Shown here piece after piece: positions 1 through 12,700 of a stretch of DNA of 64,000 nucleotides (its first letter is position 1; each line of letters starts with the position of its first letter). The notes beneath the pieces are model-generated. The model was not told where the DNA came from. It was given only the letters and a program-made list of their open reading frames with translations, and ran no database searches. The position numbers were made by a program, and so were the translations under genes. Origin of the DNA: Doris montereyensis (taxonomy: Eukaryota > Mollusca > Gastropoda > Nudibranchia > Dorididae); contig JAXRKP010000024.1 of assembly GCA_037039925.1 (NCBI GenBank), positions 256,001 to 320,000 on the forward strand, given 5' to 3'.

Positions 1-1257
1 TTTCTTCAATCTTCATTGTACCAACAGTCTTCTTTTTCTTCAATCTTCATTGTACCAACAGTCTTCTTTTTCTTCAATCTTCATTGTACCAACAGTCTTC
101 TTTTTCTTCAATCTTCATTGTACCAACAGTCTTCTTTTTCTTCAATCTTCATTGTACCAACAGTCTTCTTTTTCTTCAATCTTCATTGTACCAACAGTCT
201 TTTTTTTCGTCAATTTTCATTGTACCAACAGTCTTCTTTTTTCTTCATTGTACCAACAGTCTTCTTTCTCTTCATTGTACCAACAGTCTTTTTTTTCTTC
301 ATTGTACCAAGTCTTTTTTTCTTCATTGTACCAACAGTCTTTTTTTCTTCATTGTACCAACAGTCTTTTTTTCTTCATTGTACCAACAGTCTTTTTTTTC
401 TTCATTGTACCAACAGTCTTTTTTTCTTCATTCTACCAACAGTCTTTTTTCTTCATTGTACCAACAGCCTTCTTTTTCTTCATTGTACCAACAGCCTTCT
501 TTTTCTTCATTCTACCAACAGTCTTCTTTTTCTTCATTGTACCAACAGCCTTCTTTTTCTTCATTCTACCAACAGCCTTCTTTTTCTTCATTCTACCAAC
601 AGTCTTCTTTTTCTTCATTGTACCAACAGCCTTCTTTTTCTTCAATCTTCATTCTACCAACAGTCTTCTTTTTCTTCATTGTACCAACAGTCTTCTTTTT
701 CTTCATTCTACCAACAGTCTTCTTTTTCTTCATTGTACCAACAGCCTTCTTTTTCTTCATTGTACCAACAGCCTTCTTTTTCTTCATTGTACCAACAGCC
801 TTCTTTTTCTTCATTGTACCAACAGCCTTCTTTTTCTTCATTCTACCAACAGTCTTTTTTCTTCAATTTTCATTGTACCCCAGTCTTCTTTTTCTTCATT
901 CTACCAACAGTCTTCTTTTTCTTCATTCTACCAACAGTCTTCTTTTTCTTCATTCTACCAACAGTCTTCTTTTTCTTCATTCTACCAATAGTCTTCTTTT
1001 TCTTCAATCTTCATTCTACCAACAGTCTTCTTTTTCTTCAATCTTCATTGTACCAACAGTCTTCTTTTTCTTCAATCTTCATTGTACCAACAGTCTTCTT
1101 TTTCTTCAATCTTTATTGTACCCCCAGTCTTCTTTTTCTTCAATCTTTATTGTACCCCAGTCTTCTTTTTCTTCAATTTTTATTGTACCCCAGCCTTCTT
1201 TTTCTTCATTCTACCAAGTCTTCTTTTTCTTCATTGTACCCAGTCTTCTTTCTCTTC
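1..1257. repeat. 27/34-bp pyrimidine-rich tandem array
   Basis: Tandem array with two alternating unit lengths. The 34-bp unit is the 27-bp unit (core TTGTACCAACAGTCTTC plus a pyrimidine run ending TTCA) with an extra ATCTTCA. The 34-bp form dominates at the start (about 1-190) and end (about 1000-1170); 26-27-bp forms fill the middle. The array is cut by the window start. It lies in an intron of POLH, between exons upstream of the window and the exon at 1589. Array-like sequence resumes at about 1405-1535, beyond an inserted repeat. The long open frames across it are artefacts of stop-poor repeats. Confidence 0.95.
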
Positions 1258-1404
1258 GTTTGGCGGGCACTGCTGGTAGATCCTACTTCATTCCTTTCCT
1301 TCTTTCACTTATCTTTCATCTTGCTGTTTCTTTTTAATTAACCCTGAGATCACCGCAATGTTGGACGGGGTAAATTGCAAAGAAACAAACAAACAAACTT
1401 ATTT
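1258..1404 (+). repeat. ~145-bp interspersed repeat (family S1), copy inserted in tandem array
   Basis: First of about ten copies of a short repeat. It starts near GGCGGGCACTGCTGGTAG, runs through a pyrimidine-rich middle (CTTATCTTTCATCTTGCTG), then CCCTGAGATCACCGCAATG and GACGGGGTAAATT, and ends in an AAACAAACAAAC tail. The A-rich tail suggests a retroposed SINE. I see no convincing pol III A and B boxes, so the class is open. Array units lie on both sides, so it inserted into the array. Confidence 0.8.
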
Positions 1405-1535
1405 TATTCTTCATTGTACCAACAGTCTTTTTCTTCATTGTATCCAAAATGTCTTATTTTTCTTCTTTGTGCCTATTCTTCTTCGTCTTCATTGCACCCA
1501 CAGTCTTCTTTATCTTCAATACGTTTATTTCATAC
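1405..1535. repeat. continuation of the tandem array
   Basis: Degenerate copies of the same unit (TTCATTGTACCAACAGTC, then TTCATTGCACCCACAGTC) follow the inserted S1 repeat. This shows that the array predates the insertion. It ends about 55 bp before the POLH exon at 1589. Confidence 0.75.
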
Positions 1536-1588
1536 CAATGTCATCTTGATGGCTGCTTGACATTAAGGGTTACTCATTTTTTGTACAG

Positions 1589-4500
1589 GTACAGAGAAGC
1601 CGGTGCTGAAGTGATTGCTGTATTCAGCAAACATTGTTCATGTATAGAAAGAGCAAGTGTTGATGAAGCTTACATTGATTTAACTGCAGAAGTTACAGAA
1701 AGACTAAATGAGATGGCAACACTTCAAATAGAGGTCAATGATCTACCTTGCACTCTTGTGGAAGGTTATGAGGGTTTTGAGGGTAAGTAACAAAAACTGT
1801 TAATATGTCGTCAACAATCATGTTTTTCCTTTCTCTTGTTTGGAATTGACCCGATCCACCATATGCGATGATCAGGGTGAATTAAGAGTAAACTGTAAAT
1901 AGCAAGATGAAAAATAAGTTGAACCTACCCGTAATGCTCACGAACCGCCCACTTTTTTTTTCCATTTGATTTCTTTCCTTATGTATCATTTTAAACTACA
2001 AAACAATACAGTCTTGATAAATAGCTCTTTTTAAAAGAACGTAGCCTCAAGTCTTGAAAAGTCTTGAATTTTGCGATGGTCATAGGTGATCTTTCAACAG
2101 GAAAAAAAGAAAAACAGTACAAGCACCAAAACAATATGCCACTTTTGGACAATAAAGTTGTATTATTGCTTATCTTATCCTCCTGTACATTGTAATATTG
2201 TTTCCCAGAAAGGGTGATGATCCGTTCCCAGGCAATGAGCTGTTTGGTTTTTTTTCTCTGTTGTTTGTCACTCAGGTACAAAAAAGTGGCTAAGTTTTAT
2301 AAATAATAAAGACGACATGGAAGACAGTGAGCTGCGCCTTGCCATTGCAGCCATATTGGTTGAAGAGTTGCGGAAGGCAGTTTTGGAAGAAACAGGTTTC
2401 ACTTGTTCTGCCGGCATTTCTCATAACAAGGTATTAATGCATCTAAAAAAATAATTTTAAACGCTTCTTCATTCTCCATTTTTGAACTATTTTTTTTACA
2501 TCTTTTAAGAAAATAAACTCTCTTGAAAACGAAAGTGATAGCAATATGGGGTTATTGTATGGATTGTTTAAAGATTGGTAAATCCAATTATATTTATAAG
2601 ATTACAAGCAGTTTCTAATGATGAATAATAAAAATTAAGTGCTGAATAAATGCATATTGGTCTCACTTATTTTGCAGATGCTTGCTAAACTGGCTTGTGG
2701 CCGCAATAAACCAAATAAACAGACTATCATGCCAAACTCATCTGTGTCTTCCATGTTTTCAACCCTGCCAATAAACAAAATGTAAGTCGTTTTTTGTATG
2801 CAGCATGGTAGCAGGTTCGTATAATCTTTTATTTTGTACTAACTGCATGTCAATGGTGAAAGTCTCAAACCCTGTATGTCCAATTTTGGATGTTTTAAGA
2901 AACTCAAAGAAATGATGGTGCGCTTTTTAATCTATTTTCACAAACATACATGGTGTGCAAGTGTCAAAAACTAGACCCAAAAAGGACACACAGATTGCTC
3001 ATATGGTTATTATACATGTTTCTTTTGGTTCTTGTGCCACAGAATCCTAACTAGACAAAGCACAGGGACTTCCTAATGTTCAAAAAGCGAGGGAAAAGGT
3101 GTTACTAATTTTAGACTTACACTGTTTTGCGACGTTCACGTCGATATGATAGGAATTAAGTTGGGGAAACTGAAACACGTTTTAGGAAAACCCCAAAGAC
3201 TTCATACATAAAAGATAAACGCAGAAACTAATGAAAGCGGCAGATTTAGGGGAGGAAATATTAATAATTAAAGTCGGGAAAATAGCAGCATTTTTTGGTC
3301 TTATTTATGACAAAGTTGGCTGGAAAATCTAGTGACAAACAGAAAGCTGAAAAAGGACAAAGGTCAGCGTAAAATTGAATTGTCAGATGATCTATCAACT
3401 TGGCTGTAAATGATTGAAACTTGTGTTGCTATCGGAGCGACAGAAGACAGAGAGAGATGAAGAGCTACTTGAGGATGATGATGTTAGAAGTGAGTTAAGT
3501 TCCTTCAAGGCCTTTTAGACTTATAGCGTCAGAGTGGATCAGGTGGTAATAACAATCACCTCCTGGACATGATGCTATTCTCAAGCTGGCACAGATACCC
3601 ATTTGTACTTGGGTTGAGTGGAGAAAAATGTTTGCTAACACTTTTTATCCTATTTTCGCCGATTGTCAAATTTCCGCTATGGTATCTTCCTGACCAGCAT
3701 GATGAACTATGTATTGTTACTGATTTTGACGGTCGTCAAATTCATGGTAAATGTTAGAAAACCGGCATTCATCGACATTCTATTTCATATCTTTACTTCT
3801 ACTTTCATTTCCAATTTCGATATCCCTTTCTCTATTACTATTCTACTTGGTATTACGTTTTTATAAGGTCATTGAATGACATATTTACACTTTTTACAAT
3901 GTTTACACTGGGAGATGACATCCTGGAGCATCCAATGTTGATAAATCAAATTTGGAGGTGGAATATGAGAGTGATTTGGAGAAACCCAATGAAGGCCACA
4001 AGGATACTGGAAATGATAAAAGTCGTAATGGTGATGGAGAAGAGCAGAATTGTGGTAGATCTAGTGTGGTGACGGATGAAGGTCATGATGACAGAGGTGG
4101 GCGTGGTCACAAAAGGAGGAGAGTTGATGAGATATAAACCCAAGCTATTCAGGACCACATCTCCCCCCCCCCCCCTTTCCCTCCATCAATACCATCAGTA
4201 GTGTAGACTGCTAACTAAAGTGAGAGTGAGAGAAAAAAAGGTTCCTTGAAGGCCATTATGGCCCATAGAGTCTTGAAGCGGAAGAGGTGACAGTAGTCAC
4301 CTCCTGGACAGGACATAAGTCTGACACAGGTTTTTTTTAACCAAGCTAGTGCTTGTACCTAAGCTATCTTACTATACAAGCCTGAGAACCGAATCGCGGC
4401 TTTGCTAATTGAAGGTCGACTGTCTCGCTTGCCCGTAGCGCTGATCCGCCGACGCATACGCTATACAGTTAATGAATATTATGATGATACATGTACTATT

Positions 4501-7500
4501 ATTATGATACACACACACACCACTACCGATAAGGCCTAGTGGGCCTATCAAACAGTATAGTGTGTATGCTGTTTTATCTATATGTTTAGATCTAGACTAA
4601 GAGTTGTAATTTGTAGATTCTATGTCTAATTCTAAATCTCACTATCTCTGAGAGAGAGAGAGAGAGAGAGAGAGAGCAGTAAAGTATTAGATCGAGATGG
4701 GGAAAAAAAGGAAAAGAATAAGAAGAAAGAAAGTAAATAAAAGAAGATGAAGGAGAAGATGACCAAGAAGAAAAAAAGGAAAAAACAAAAAGAAGAAGAA
4801 GAAAGAAGAGTAAGGGGAAGAAGACAACGAAAAAGAAAGAAAAAAAGATGAAGGAGATGAAGAAGACATAGGGGGAAAAGAATAAGAAGAAAAAGAAGAA
4901 AGAATAAAAGAAAATGGAGAAGAAGAAGAAAAGAAGAGAAAGAGAGAGAAAAAAGGAGAAGTAAAAAGAAGAAAGATGAAGTAGAAAAATACGAAAAAGA
5001 AGAGAAAGAAAAAGAAGAAGAATGAGAAAAAGAGGTGGAGGAGGAAAAGAAGAGGAAGAAGAAGAAAAAGTAGAAAAGACTTTCAAAACTGGTCACAAAA
5101 TCAGAAATCATTTACCCTCTGCATTACAGAGCTTGGGACCTGTACATTAATAACAATGTTTTCAGTTTATTTGAAAATAATCATAAATATCAATGCAGCT
5201 GCATTGAAATGTTTGTGAAGTGACACTCATGAAAATTAATGATTGAGTTGTAACTAGCAATGGCATAAAAACAAATATAATAACACTTGTAGTAAGTGTC
5301 ACATGTATTATTTATCTCATAGTGCAGACGAGAACAACTTGACAATTTTTCATTTCTTGTCTGGCTTGTTTACAGATGCATGTCTCTGACAAAACCGTTT
5401 CAACATAATGTTGTACCCAATAACAAAGCACTTCATTCCCATAGCTGAAAAGGAAGATAAGGAGTATTAGCATGAAATAAAAAAAGATCCTTGAGTAATC
5501 TCTATTCTTATTCAATATAATATAAATGAGGTTCAGATTGTCTGAATGCTAATTTTAGTCCTGCATTTTTCGGAAGAAGTTTCATAGTCAGGTCCCAGCC
5601 ATAATTTTAACATATCACCATCCCTGACACACTTTTTCATCTCAATCTCCCCATACGAAAGAGTATGTTACGATCTAGACACTTTCTACTAGTTACTAGT
5701 ACATGTACTAGGCCTAGAATATAGTTAGTATGGAAACTTTAAAAAATCTTTTTGTCTACACTATGACAAATTAACTTTTTTTAATCACCAACAAAACCCA
5801 CCAGAAAAGATCTCAATCTCGATGTGAACATCTTCTAGGCTTCTTCACGATAAGATCCGACTCTACTTGATGATCCAGATGTTGTATTTTATTCAAGCAG
5901 AGCCGAAAGACTAGAAGCTAGTCTAGATCTAGAAGGTGTAATCTACTTCTATCTAGACTAGCTCTAGATCCCTACAGACTTATAGAATTTTATTCTTGAT
6001 TGAATTTACCTTAATCTAGAGCTAGACTATATTTAAAGCCAGGATATTTTGCATGGATTCTAGTCCCACCATCTTCGAATGTCCACATCATGTAACTTGT
6101 AAGAGAGTAATGAGTAATGTTGGTGACTGGACTTCAATTTAAACTTGTTTTACACATTGAAACTTTATATCTTACTAGTCTTATAGTAAAATCTTAACTG
6201 TTTACTTACCTTTGAGCGATCTGTTTAATTTCTGTGTAAACATAATATCCTTTAAAAAGACCACTAAAGTCGGGAGCAATGTTCAATGCGACTGCAATGG
6301 CTTTTGGGAACAGTTTGAAAAGGCCGGGCTGAAGCAAGCGAGGCCGGCCTTCAATTAAAATATCACAACTGCGGTTACTCGGCTCAGTCATATGGAGGCT
6401 CAGGCTTGTACCCATTTGCTCCTTGGTTGAATGGGGAAAATACGCGTTAAGTATCTTTCCCAAGGAACACAACATCTGACCTAGCTATGCTAGGATTTGA
6501 ACCCGGGATCTCATGATCCCAAGTCCGACAACCTAACCACTACACCACTGATGCCACAATATCACTAAAGGACAGTATAAAAGAGAAATGTTGAACAAGT
6601 TTCAAAATTTTGACAACTGGAAACTTTTTTTTTTTATGTAGATCTTTCCTTCTTCCTTTCTTTTTTTTTGGCAAAAAGGATGAAACAAAACAAAAAGTTT
6701 TATGATCTTTATCATAATATGACCTAAAACGGACAGAAGTTGTCGTGAGCAATTCTTTCATCTTTCAAATAAGACCTTTTCCAGTTTCTGCTATTGTTAA
6801 AAAAAGAAAGTAACAGATTATTTTTTTCCATAAATACTCCTGTATTTTCTAGTTATAGCTCAAAAATCCAATATGGCCACTGTCATTATATGACCAGTCT
6901 GTCATGCATGCTCGTTGAGAAGGTGCCCATCTATTTTTCCCTTTGAAACATACCCTATTTCTGAAAACATTCCAAACGCTGGTAATGGGAGGGTATAAGG
7001 GCCCAAAACAGCTAGTAATGGGAAGTATAGAGGTGAGAAAATGACTGTTATAGAATGTCTCTCCCAAGGAACACAATATTGGATCTAGCATTGCTAGGAT
7101 TTGAATCCAGGACCTCATGATCCCAAGTTCGGCAACATAACTACTAGGCCACCAACGGTACGATGTAAACAGTAACTGTTATGAATTGAAGTCCCCTGTA
7201 GCTGTAACAGTATGATTGCGTATATTTTTGCTTTCTTTTCTTCTTTTCTTCTACTTCTTTTTGGATAGGAGGTAGGGGAGCAAAGGTGAAGAGACTTTCC
7301 CTCTTTGATTTACCTTTCATCTTGTTGTTTCCTCTTATTTCTTAATTAGCCCAGAGACCACAGCATATGGTGGACAAGGTAAATTTCTATAAGACAATCA
7401 CCTTTTTTAATTACATCCTTACGATTTTAGTGTAACTCATGCCTATTTCAATAAAATGAATTTCATTTCATTTGTCTACAGTCGTCATCTAGGTGGGAAA

Positions 7501-9713
7501 CTGGGTTCTTTTCTGGTGGAAGAACTCAAATTACAAACCATGGGGGATTTGGTGAACGTTTCAGAACAAACTCTTCATGCAAAATGTGGTTACAAGACTG
7601 GGTAAGCGTGATATGTTTTTTTATACTATGATTATCACTCTGCTTAAATTACAATGAATATTTACCTGAAATGTCACATATTTGCGTAGCTGTCAACCTT
7701 TTAATCTCTGTCTCGTTTACCTTGAAACGAAAAGGCCAGCAATCAACATGCTTTTTGTTATTCACCATAAAGGTGGTTGCTTACTTCAGGTTAAGGAGAG
7801 GAGCGGGTCCTGACTGAGAATGCCATTTTTGTCCAAAATGGGACAAATTTAGTTTAGTGAATTATAAGATTGAGCCGTTCATTCCCTTCACAAAGATACC
7901 ATAAAAGAAGCTCAGTATCGATTCTTTGAATTTATACAAAGTCTTTAAAAACGACACAGGCATAACTTTTAACACATCTGTTATACTATAAAAGAAAGTC
8001 ATATTGTCTAAAGCATTGCAAGTTGATACTCATTTTAATCATCACAATGTACTCTATCCAAAAAATCTATTATTGACAAATTGTCCTGAGTATTGCCTTA
8101 GATCGGCTGGAAAATGCATGACATAGGCCACACACATATTATCAAAAGGTGCCATCCAACATGAGTATAAAGGGAGCAGGGCAGTTGTAACAGAGTCGAT
8201 AGGTTTTATTACATTTCAAGGTAAATCGATTGACTTGAAATTTGTACAGACTTTACTTCAATGTATAAAACAAAAGTATACATGCGCGTTCTGAAAGCCA
8301 TTTTGAAAACCCATAGAGCAAGCCAACTAGGACTTCGATTTTGAGTTTTACGTAACTAAGATAGAGGAGAAAATATGAGAAACTGAAATTTTGTCGGGTG
8401 TTTCCGTGGCAACACCACCATATTGGATTTATGATGCTAAAATAAGATGCATTTTCAAAATGTAAAATCTGCATCAATTATTTTGGTATGTGTCTCAAAA
8501 TCGGTACTCCTTCATATACATCTGTGGAACAAAAGCATCCATGGGTTTGGACGAATCTATCAAACATTTAGTTTTATGGTGTGTTGAAAGTTGCATATAA
8601 AATGTTAACAATTTACAGCAATTTTATTCAACTAAAAAATTTATTTTTCGGAAAGTATACAAAATAATATCTAACGCATGCATAATTTTATTCCATGCAT
8701 CAAAACCGCTAAGTTAGAAAAAAACGGTCCAAAAATGACATATTGAGATTTTTTTTTTCACTTATTTTCTGTTATTTGAATATATTTTCTCCCATAAACC
8801 TAAGAAAAGAGTAGGATAATACGTTGAAACATCATAAAACCTTGAGAGGTTCTCAACTACTTCTTATTGACACTGTTTCAAGTGCACCAGCACCTTTTTA
8901 CTCATTTTGAGATGGTGCCTTTTGATAATAGGTGTGGAATATGTTCCGTAACTTCAGGCGATCTAAGGCAATATTCATAAAAGATGCTCAAATAAGGTTG
9001 TTTTGGATAGCGTTCATTGTGGCGATCAAAATGACTACCAGCTTGCCGTACTTAAGATAATATTTCTGGCTTTTATTGTATAATAGCTGTATTGAAAGAT
9101 AGGCCTGTATTGTTTCTTAAAAATTCGTATAAATTCAAAGAATCGATACTGATCTTCTGTTATGATATCATTATGACGGGGAATGAACTGCTCTATCCAC
9201 TAGTATGATAGATTGGATTTGTCCCATTTTCGACAAAAATGGCATTCCCACAACGCGCTTCTCCCTTAATGTTATGTTGTATACTCGCTGAGATATGAAT
9301 TTGGGGGGGGGTGAAAAAATTGTTTTAAATTGTTAACAGTTTTTATACAATTTTCAACATTCCATAAAAAAATTTGACAGCTTTGTTGAAACCAATGCAT
9401 CCTTTTGTTCATTGTATGTAAATAAAAATGTTTACCAATTTTATACACATGCCTAAAAAAGTGATGTCTTTTTTCATTTTGAATATTAATGTTATCTTTG
9501 GTGCTAAAAAGTCCAATATGGTATCGTTTCCATGGCAACGGGTTGTTTTTTTTTTTGGGGGGGGGGGGGGTCATTCCTCTAATTTCGGCACATTGAAGGT
9601 CATAGTTGTCTTGCTTTATCAATTTTCAAAATGACCTTTAGAACCCACTCCTCCTTAAATTGTCAATGATTTATGAAATTTTACGGGCTGTTGTGTAAGA
9701 TAAGATAAGAATC

Positions 9714-9783
<70 letters not shown>

Positions 9784-12700
9784 CTTTTGGGACTTAAATG
9801 GGAAGGACAAAAACTTTTTTCAAGGGAACGATACATCTTCCATAAACTGTTTCAGTTGTAGATTTATAAAAGTCAATTTAGAAGTAGTTTGCACGATCAG
9901 TGTCTGTTGTTTGAACAGGGTTAGCAGCTACGCATGTGTTTATTGTTGTAGAAGGTATGACTCCATCCCTCTCTACTTATTCATTAAAAGTAAACAGTTT
10001 ATTCCAAATTTTGGAAAGGACAATTTTGTCTTCATATTTTTTCACAAATTTTTGTTTTTCCTCTTGCAATTTCAATTAGTTTGTTGTTAACTGAGTCATT
10101 GTTCATAGCTCAATGATCCAGCTCCCTTATTGTATTAGAATATGATATTAACCTTGTAATTTCCATATGTAGGAGCTGGCTTTACAATGCATGCAGAGGC
10201 ATTGAACAAGAATCAGTTTCAGCCCGTACTCTACCCAAGTCAATTGGATGTGGGAAAAATTTCAGGGGGAAAGAGATGCTTGACACTAAAGATAAGGTAG
10301 ATACAAACAATTAAAAGTCTAGTTGTGTATTTTTGAACTTATATGTATGGATAGTTCTCGATTTTATCTCTTCCTCTGTTTTATTTGCCAATTGTCTTGT
10401 ATTTCCTGTGATCAAGTGGGCGGTTGGCAGACGTTGCTGATAGGTTCTTCTTCTTTCCTTTCACTCTTTCACTTATCCTTTCATCTTGCTGTTTCCTCTT
10501 AATTCACTCTGAGATCCGCAAATGGTAGACAGGGTAAATTACAAACAAACAAACATATGATCAACAATAAGATGATGTCATTATGTAATTATATAACTAA
10601 AGATTTTATTTTATTATTTTATCCCGGAAAGGTGAAATGGTGGCTTTCTGAATTGTCTAAAGAGATCAGTGAACGGTTGATCAAAGACAGAGATGCGGTA
10701 AGTAGTGCGGCAAGATGAATGAATAAAATTGTAAATGTTACTGAAAAACTGTTTGTAGTGGATGATGGTGAAATACCAATACTGCAATGTATCAAGAATT
10801 AGTAGGAAGAAAGAATAGGAAAGTCAATACTGGCGGTTGTCGGGTTTAACAGCCAACAGTCTATTGACGGAGCCCGATACATCTCGGTAATGGCAGTGTG
10901 TGAGTTAAAGCTTGTTAAAGAAACAGTTTATCACTATAAAAGCCAATTACTGGTAGGTATATACTATCAATACCAATATCTTTCGTTTAATATTTATTCT
11001 TTGTTCTCGATATTCTTTGTGTTTGTTTTAATTTTATGTTTTAATGTGAGAATAATAATGGATTGATAAGACTAACCAGTGGTGTGGAGGATTTATATGG
11101 TCTTTTTTCATAGTGCTGTCTGTTGGTCATTAAACTAGAACCCATAATACAGTAAACCTCGACCTTAACGAGCTGGAATCAACAAGACCTGGGTTCCAAC
11201 TAGATCATTAAAAATCCCCAATAATTTTCCTTAATTAAGTCAATAAAAACACCTCAGGTCCAACGAGATCTAGTATTGGTTTGACTGGCATCATTCCATG
11301 GTCATGTTTTACTCAGTCGTTCAATAATAGCATGGCTGGCTGTTTGGAATTTTATGTCATTTATCTTTATTTCTGAAGGCATCATTTTCATTTTCACATC
11401 TAGATAAAATGATGGAACTATAATACTAATACTAGAGAAAATGTCCAGCTGCCTTTCACTAATCCCATGACCGAGTCCAGTGTGTATAGGTAACACATTC
11501 CCATGATGAAAGAAACAAGCCCCCAGTTAATTGCTTTCACAAGTGTGTATCGCCCCAGCTGCGGCAACGCGCTCTATCCCAGGACCTAACACCTCTCCTT
11601 AGCTACAGGCTTCCCATGCTTTTGAAAACTCCTCCCTACCTTATGTCTATAACTAGTATCACCCTCTCTTCTCATTTACAATGGCATGAGTGGCCATCGT
11701 TTTGTATTCTTGGCTGTTCCCTTCCTACAGTTCAATAGTAATCCACCTCCTCCCAATCAGCCCTCACCCCTTGCGCAATCCAGTGGTTTTTCACTTCTTC
11801 CCCCCACTTCTGGATGAAAGTCTCCTCCTTAGTCCTTTCTATACAGAAGGAAGAAAGACTCTTGTAGTTTCTAATGTCTTTCTTTCTTTCTTTATCAGCT
11901 CCCAATTCTACCTTCCGGTGTATGGGTTTTAGATGCCCAAAATGATCTTTCTCCAGGCTGCCCTGTCCTGACATTTTCTGTTTCCTTACGTGAAAGTTAA
12001 ATTTCTTTGCGTAAATACTTCTTTTATATCTTCTTCCCACTTTCTCCGAGGTCTGTCTTTTGGTCTTTTACCTTGAGTTTTAGCACTGTATACTGATTTA
12101 GCTATTCTATTGTCATTCATTCTGTTAACATGCCCAAACCATCTCAGTTGATTTATTTCTATCTTAGTTTTTATGCTATCTGCTTTGGTTTGATCACTTA
12201 TTGTGGGTTGATCAGCGTAATTGGTCAGAATAGAGGCATTCCCAAGACCCATCTTTGAGTGCACTGCAGTGCAGTTATACGGGACTCACCACTAAAGCTT
12301 TGTCTTGGTGCAAGGCCAGGAGTGATGCAAATGTACGGGACCCGCCACTAGTGTAGGTGTGCTTAGACTACTTAGAGTGACCAGCGGCAAGCAAATATGC
12401 GGGACCCGCCTGAAAAGGGCTACGCGACTGTAGAGACACCTCAGATTCAACAAGACTTCGAGTTCAACAAAAAACTCCATCCATGATGGTCCAGACGATC
12501 TCATTGAATCTCAGTTTTACTGTATTCGTACTATGAACATTTCCTTGAGTAAATTTCTATTTGTGATTTATTCTCTGTGTATGATTTCAGAATAATAGGA
12601 CTGCAAAAACTTTGACAGTTTATCTGAGATATAAAACTAAAGAATCATCGACAGCAGCATCTCGCACCTGTTCTTTGCAACATTATGACGATGAAAAGAT

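Larger units (their letters stand above)
2782..7481. other. POLH intron (4.7 kb), repeat-rich
   Basis: Intron between exons ending at 2781 and starting at 7482. It contains minus-strand fragments of the tRNA-like S2 repeat (about 3490-3640, 4235-4370, 6395-6560, 6860-7160), an acidic coding-like stretch (about 3952-4137) without a recognised match, a GA/GAA purine tract (4648-5085) and a degenerate S1 copy (about 7270-7390). I recognise nothing in 5090-6190, which is AT-rich. Confidence 0.7.

Noticed and set aside
16..1341. Open frames of 300-440 codons on the plus strand
   Set aside because: They follow the 27/34-bp tandem array in all three frames, with periodic low-complexity protein and no start context; the array simply lacks stops.
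4592..5111. Minus-strand Ser/Phe/Leu-rich frames of ~160 codons
   Set aside because: Produced by the purine-rich tract; no domain and biased composition.
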